Source: Asaia bogorensis (GTDB lineage: Bacteria > Pseudomonadota > Alphaproteobacteria > Acetobacterales > Acetobacteraceae). From it: DNA of 6,115 nucleotides. The translations under genes were made by a program, and so were the position numbers. The stretch lies in the NCBI GenBank assembly GCA_945874515.1, contig CAMCHA010000172.1, positions 1 through 6,115 on the forward strand, written 5' to 3'. Positions 5,187 through 6,115 of the stretch are shown here, piece after piece; the stretch's first letter is position 1, and every line of letters begins with the position of its first letter. The notes below the pieces were generated by a model. It did no database searches. It was given only the letters and a program-made list of their open reading frames with translations, and was not told where the DNA came from.

Positions 5187-6115
5187 ATGGCCGAAGCCAA
5201 GCCCGCCGAATTACCCATCACCGGCTATCTGGACCGGTTTTCCGCGCGCCCGGGCGAAAGTCTGGCCGTGAAGATCAGCGTGCCGAGTGGCGGGCGCTAC
5301 CGGGCGCGGTTGCGCCGCATGATTTCCGGCGACCCCAACCCGGCCGGGCCAGGGCTGCGGTTTGAGGACCTCTCCGCGCGCTTCGATGCGGAATTTCAGG
5401 GGCGCCACCAGCCGATCCGGCTTGGGTCCTATGCGCTGATCCCCAAAGCGCCAAAGCGCGCGGCGGGGCCCACCACCTGGACCGCCCTGGTCTGGTTCCA
5501 GGCGCAACCGGCCACTGAGGCCGCGGTGATCAGCGAAGAACAGGCGGGGCAAAACGTGACGCTTGCGGTTGGGCCGCATGGGCCGATGGCGCGCATCATT
5601 TGGCCGGGCGGGGACCGGCAGCTTGGCCTTAGCGCGCCCCTGGCGCTCCGGCGCTGGCACCGGCTTTGGCTGACTGCCGATCCCGCCACTGGCCGCATTC
5701 TTCTCGGCGCGCAATGTATTGAAGATGCCAGCCCAGCCAGCACGCGCGAGGTCTCAGCAACGGGCGTGGCGCTGCCCGATGGCGCCGGCGTGGTGATGAT
5801 TGCCGCCGAAAACGCCGCCGCGCCGACCGCGCATCTGACCGGCAAGATCGAAGAACCCGCCCTCCTGGCTGGCTTTCATGCCGAATGGCCGCGCCCGGAT
5901 CAACCGCTTTCCGCTGCCTCGCCCGGCTTGATCGCAGCCTGGGATTTCGCGCGCGGCATCGCAACGCAGCGCGTGGAGGATATCGGCCCGCAAGCCTGCC
6001 ATGGCGATCTGGTGAATGTGCCAACCCGCGCCGTGGTCGGCGCCCGCTGGTCAGGGGCCGAGATGTGCTGGCGCCACGCAGCCCCCGATTACGGCGCCAT
6101 CCATTTCCACGCCGA
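5187..6115 (+). CDS. N,N-dimethylformamidase large (beta) subunit-like protein, 3' truncated by window
   Basis: An open frame of 309 complete codons runs off the window end without a stop. N,N-dimethylformamidase hydrolyses DMF to dimethylamine and formate; its large subunit is about 760 residues, so roughly 40% is present. Matching features are the N-terminal 'ITGYLDRFSARPGESLAVKI' (11-30), 'ARLRRMISGDPNPAGPG' (40-56), which resembles the 'HGDSNPAGPG' stretch of known large subunits, a beta-rich lectin-like region (about 95-225), and 'AWDFARGIATQRVEDIGP' (251-268) with 'GDLVNVPTRAVVGARWSG' (273-290) and 'CWRHAAPDYGAIHFHA' (294-309). The iron-binding catalytic part lies beyond the window. ATG 5187 is preceded by GAGAGG at an 8-nt spacing. 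No small-subunit gene precedes it; the neighbour upstream is divergent. Family membership is firm, but true DMF activity is not shown; many family members have unknown amide substrates. Confidence 0.85.
   Translation, partial: MAEAKPAELPITGYLDRFSARPGESLAVKISVPSGGRYRARLRRMISGDPNPAGPGLRFEDLSARFDAEFQGRHQPIRLGSYALIPKAPKRAAGPTTWTALVWFQAQPATEAAVISEEQAGQNVTLAVGPHGPMARIIWPGGDRQLGLSAPLALRRWHRLWLTADPATGRILLGAQCIEDASPASTREVSATGVALPDGAGVVMIAAENAAAPTAHLTGKIEEPALLAGFHAEWPRPDQPLSAASPGLIAAWDFARGIATQRVEDIGPQACHGDLVNVPTRAVVGARWSGAEMCWRHAAPDYGAIHFHA

Noticed and set aside
5211..5714. A 167-codon minus-strand open frame across the dimethylformamidase-like gene
   Set aside because: The plus-strand frame has strong family matches through this stretch; the minus frame is Arg/Pro-rich shadow sequence.

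Overview
The window looks like chromosomal DNA from a GC-rich alphaproteobacterium. A Rhodospirillales/Acetobacteraceae-type (Roseomonas-like) organism is my best guess. This rests on composition, the directly coupled argD-argF pair, a stand-alone tripartite-tricarboxylate-type receptor of the Bug family, and a marked shortage of GANTC (4 sites by eye against about 41 GATC, a word of the same base content). GANTC shortage is expected where a CcrM-type methylase is present. The taxonomy is inference, because no rRNA or marker gene is included.

Layout. (1) 1-970, plus strand: the tail of an ABC-2-type ATPase gene and its complete membrane partner, overlapping at ATGA, form an export pump of unknown substrate. 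(2) 1083-3232, plus strand: argD (acetylornithine aminotransferase) and argF (ornithine carbamoyltransferase), again overlapping at ATGA, carry out two steps of arginine synthesis. A perfect 9-bp hairpin follows at 3241-3266, between convergent genes. (3) 3294-5061, minus strand: a class II aldolase/adducin-family gene followed 28 nt later by a Bug-type periplasmic solute receptor, probably one operon. (4) 5062-5186: a divergent control region with a 14-bp perfect palindrome, GGTC-type half-sites and a candidate promoter for the plus strand. (5) 5187 to the window end, plus strand: the first ~309 codons of a protein resembling the large subunit of N,N-dimethylformamidase, cut by the window edge.

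How the genes fit together. The left half is housekeeping: an exporter plus arginine synthesis. The right half looks like an accessory catabolic locus: a high-affinity receptor for a small, probably carboxylated compound, a metal-dependent lyase/decarboxylase-like enzyme that lacks the usual catalytic acidic residue, and a divergent amidase-like enzyme. Shared substrate and shared control are inferred from the divergent arrangement only. I saw no tRNA, rRNA, CRISPR array, insertion sequence or phage gene. Nothing here is clearly a new defence or mobile system. The most interesting part is the 4.3-6.1 kb locus and its control region.
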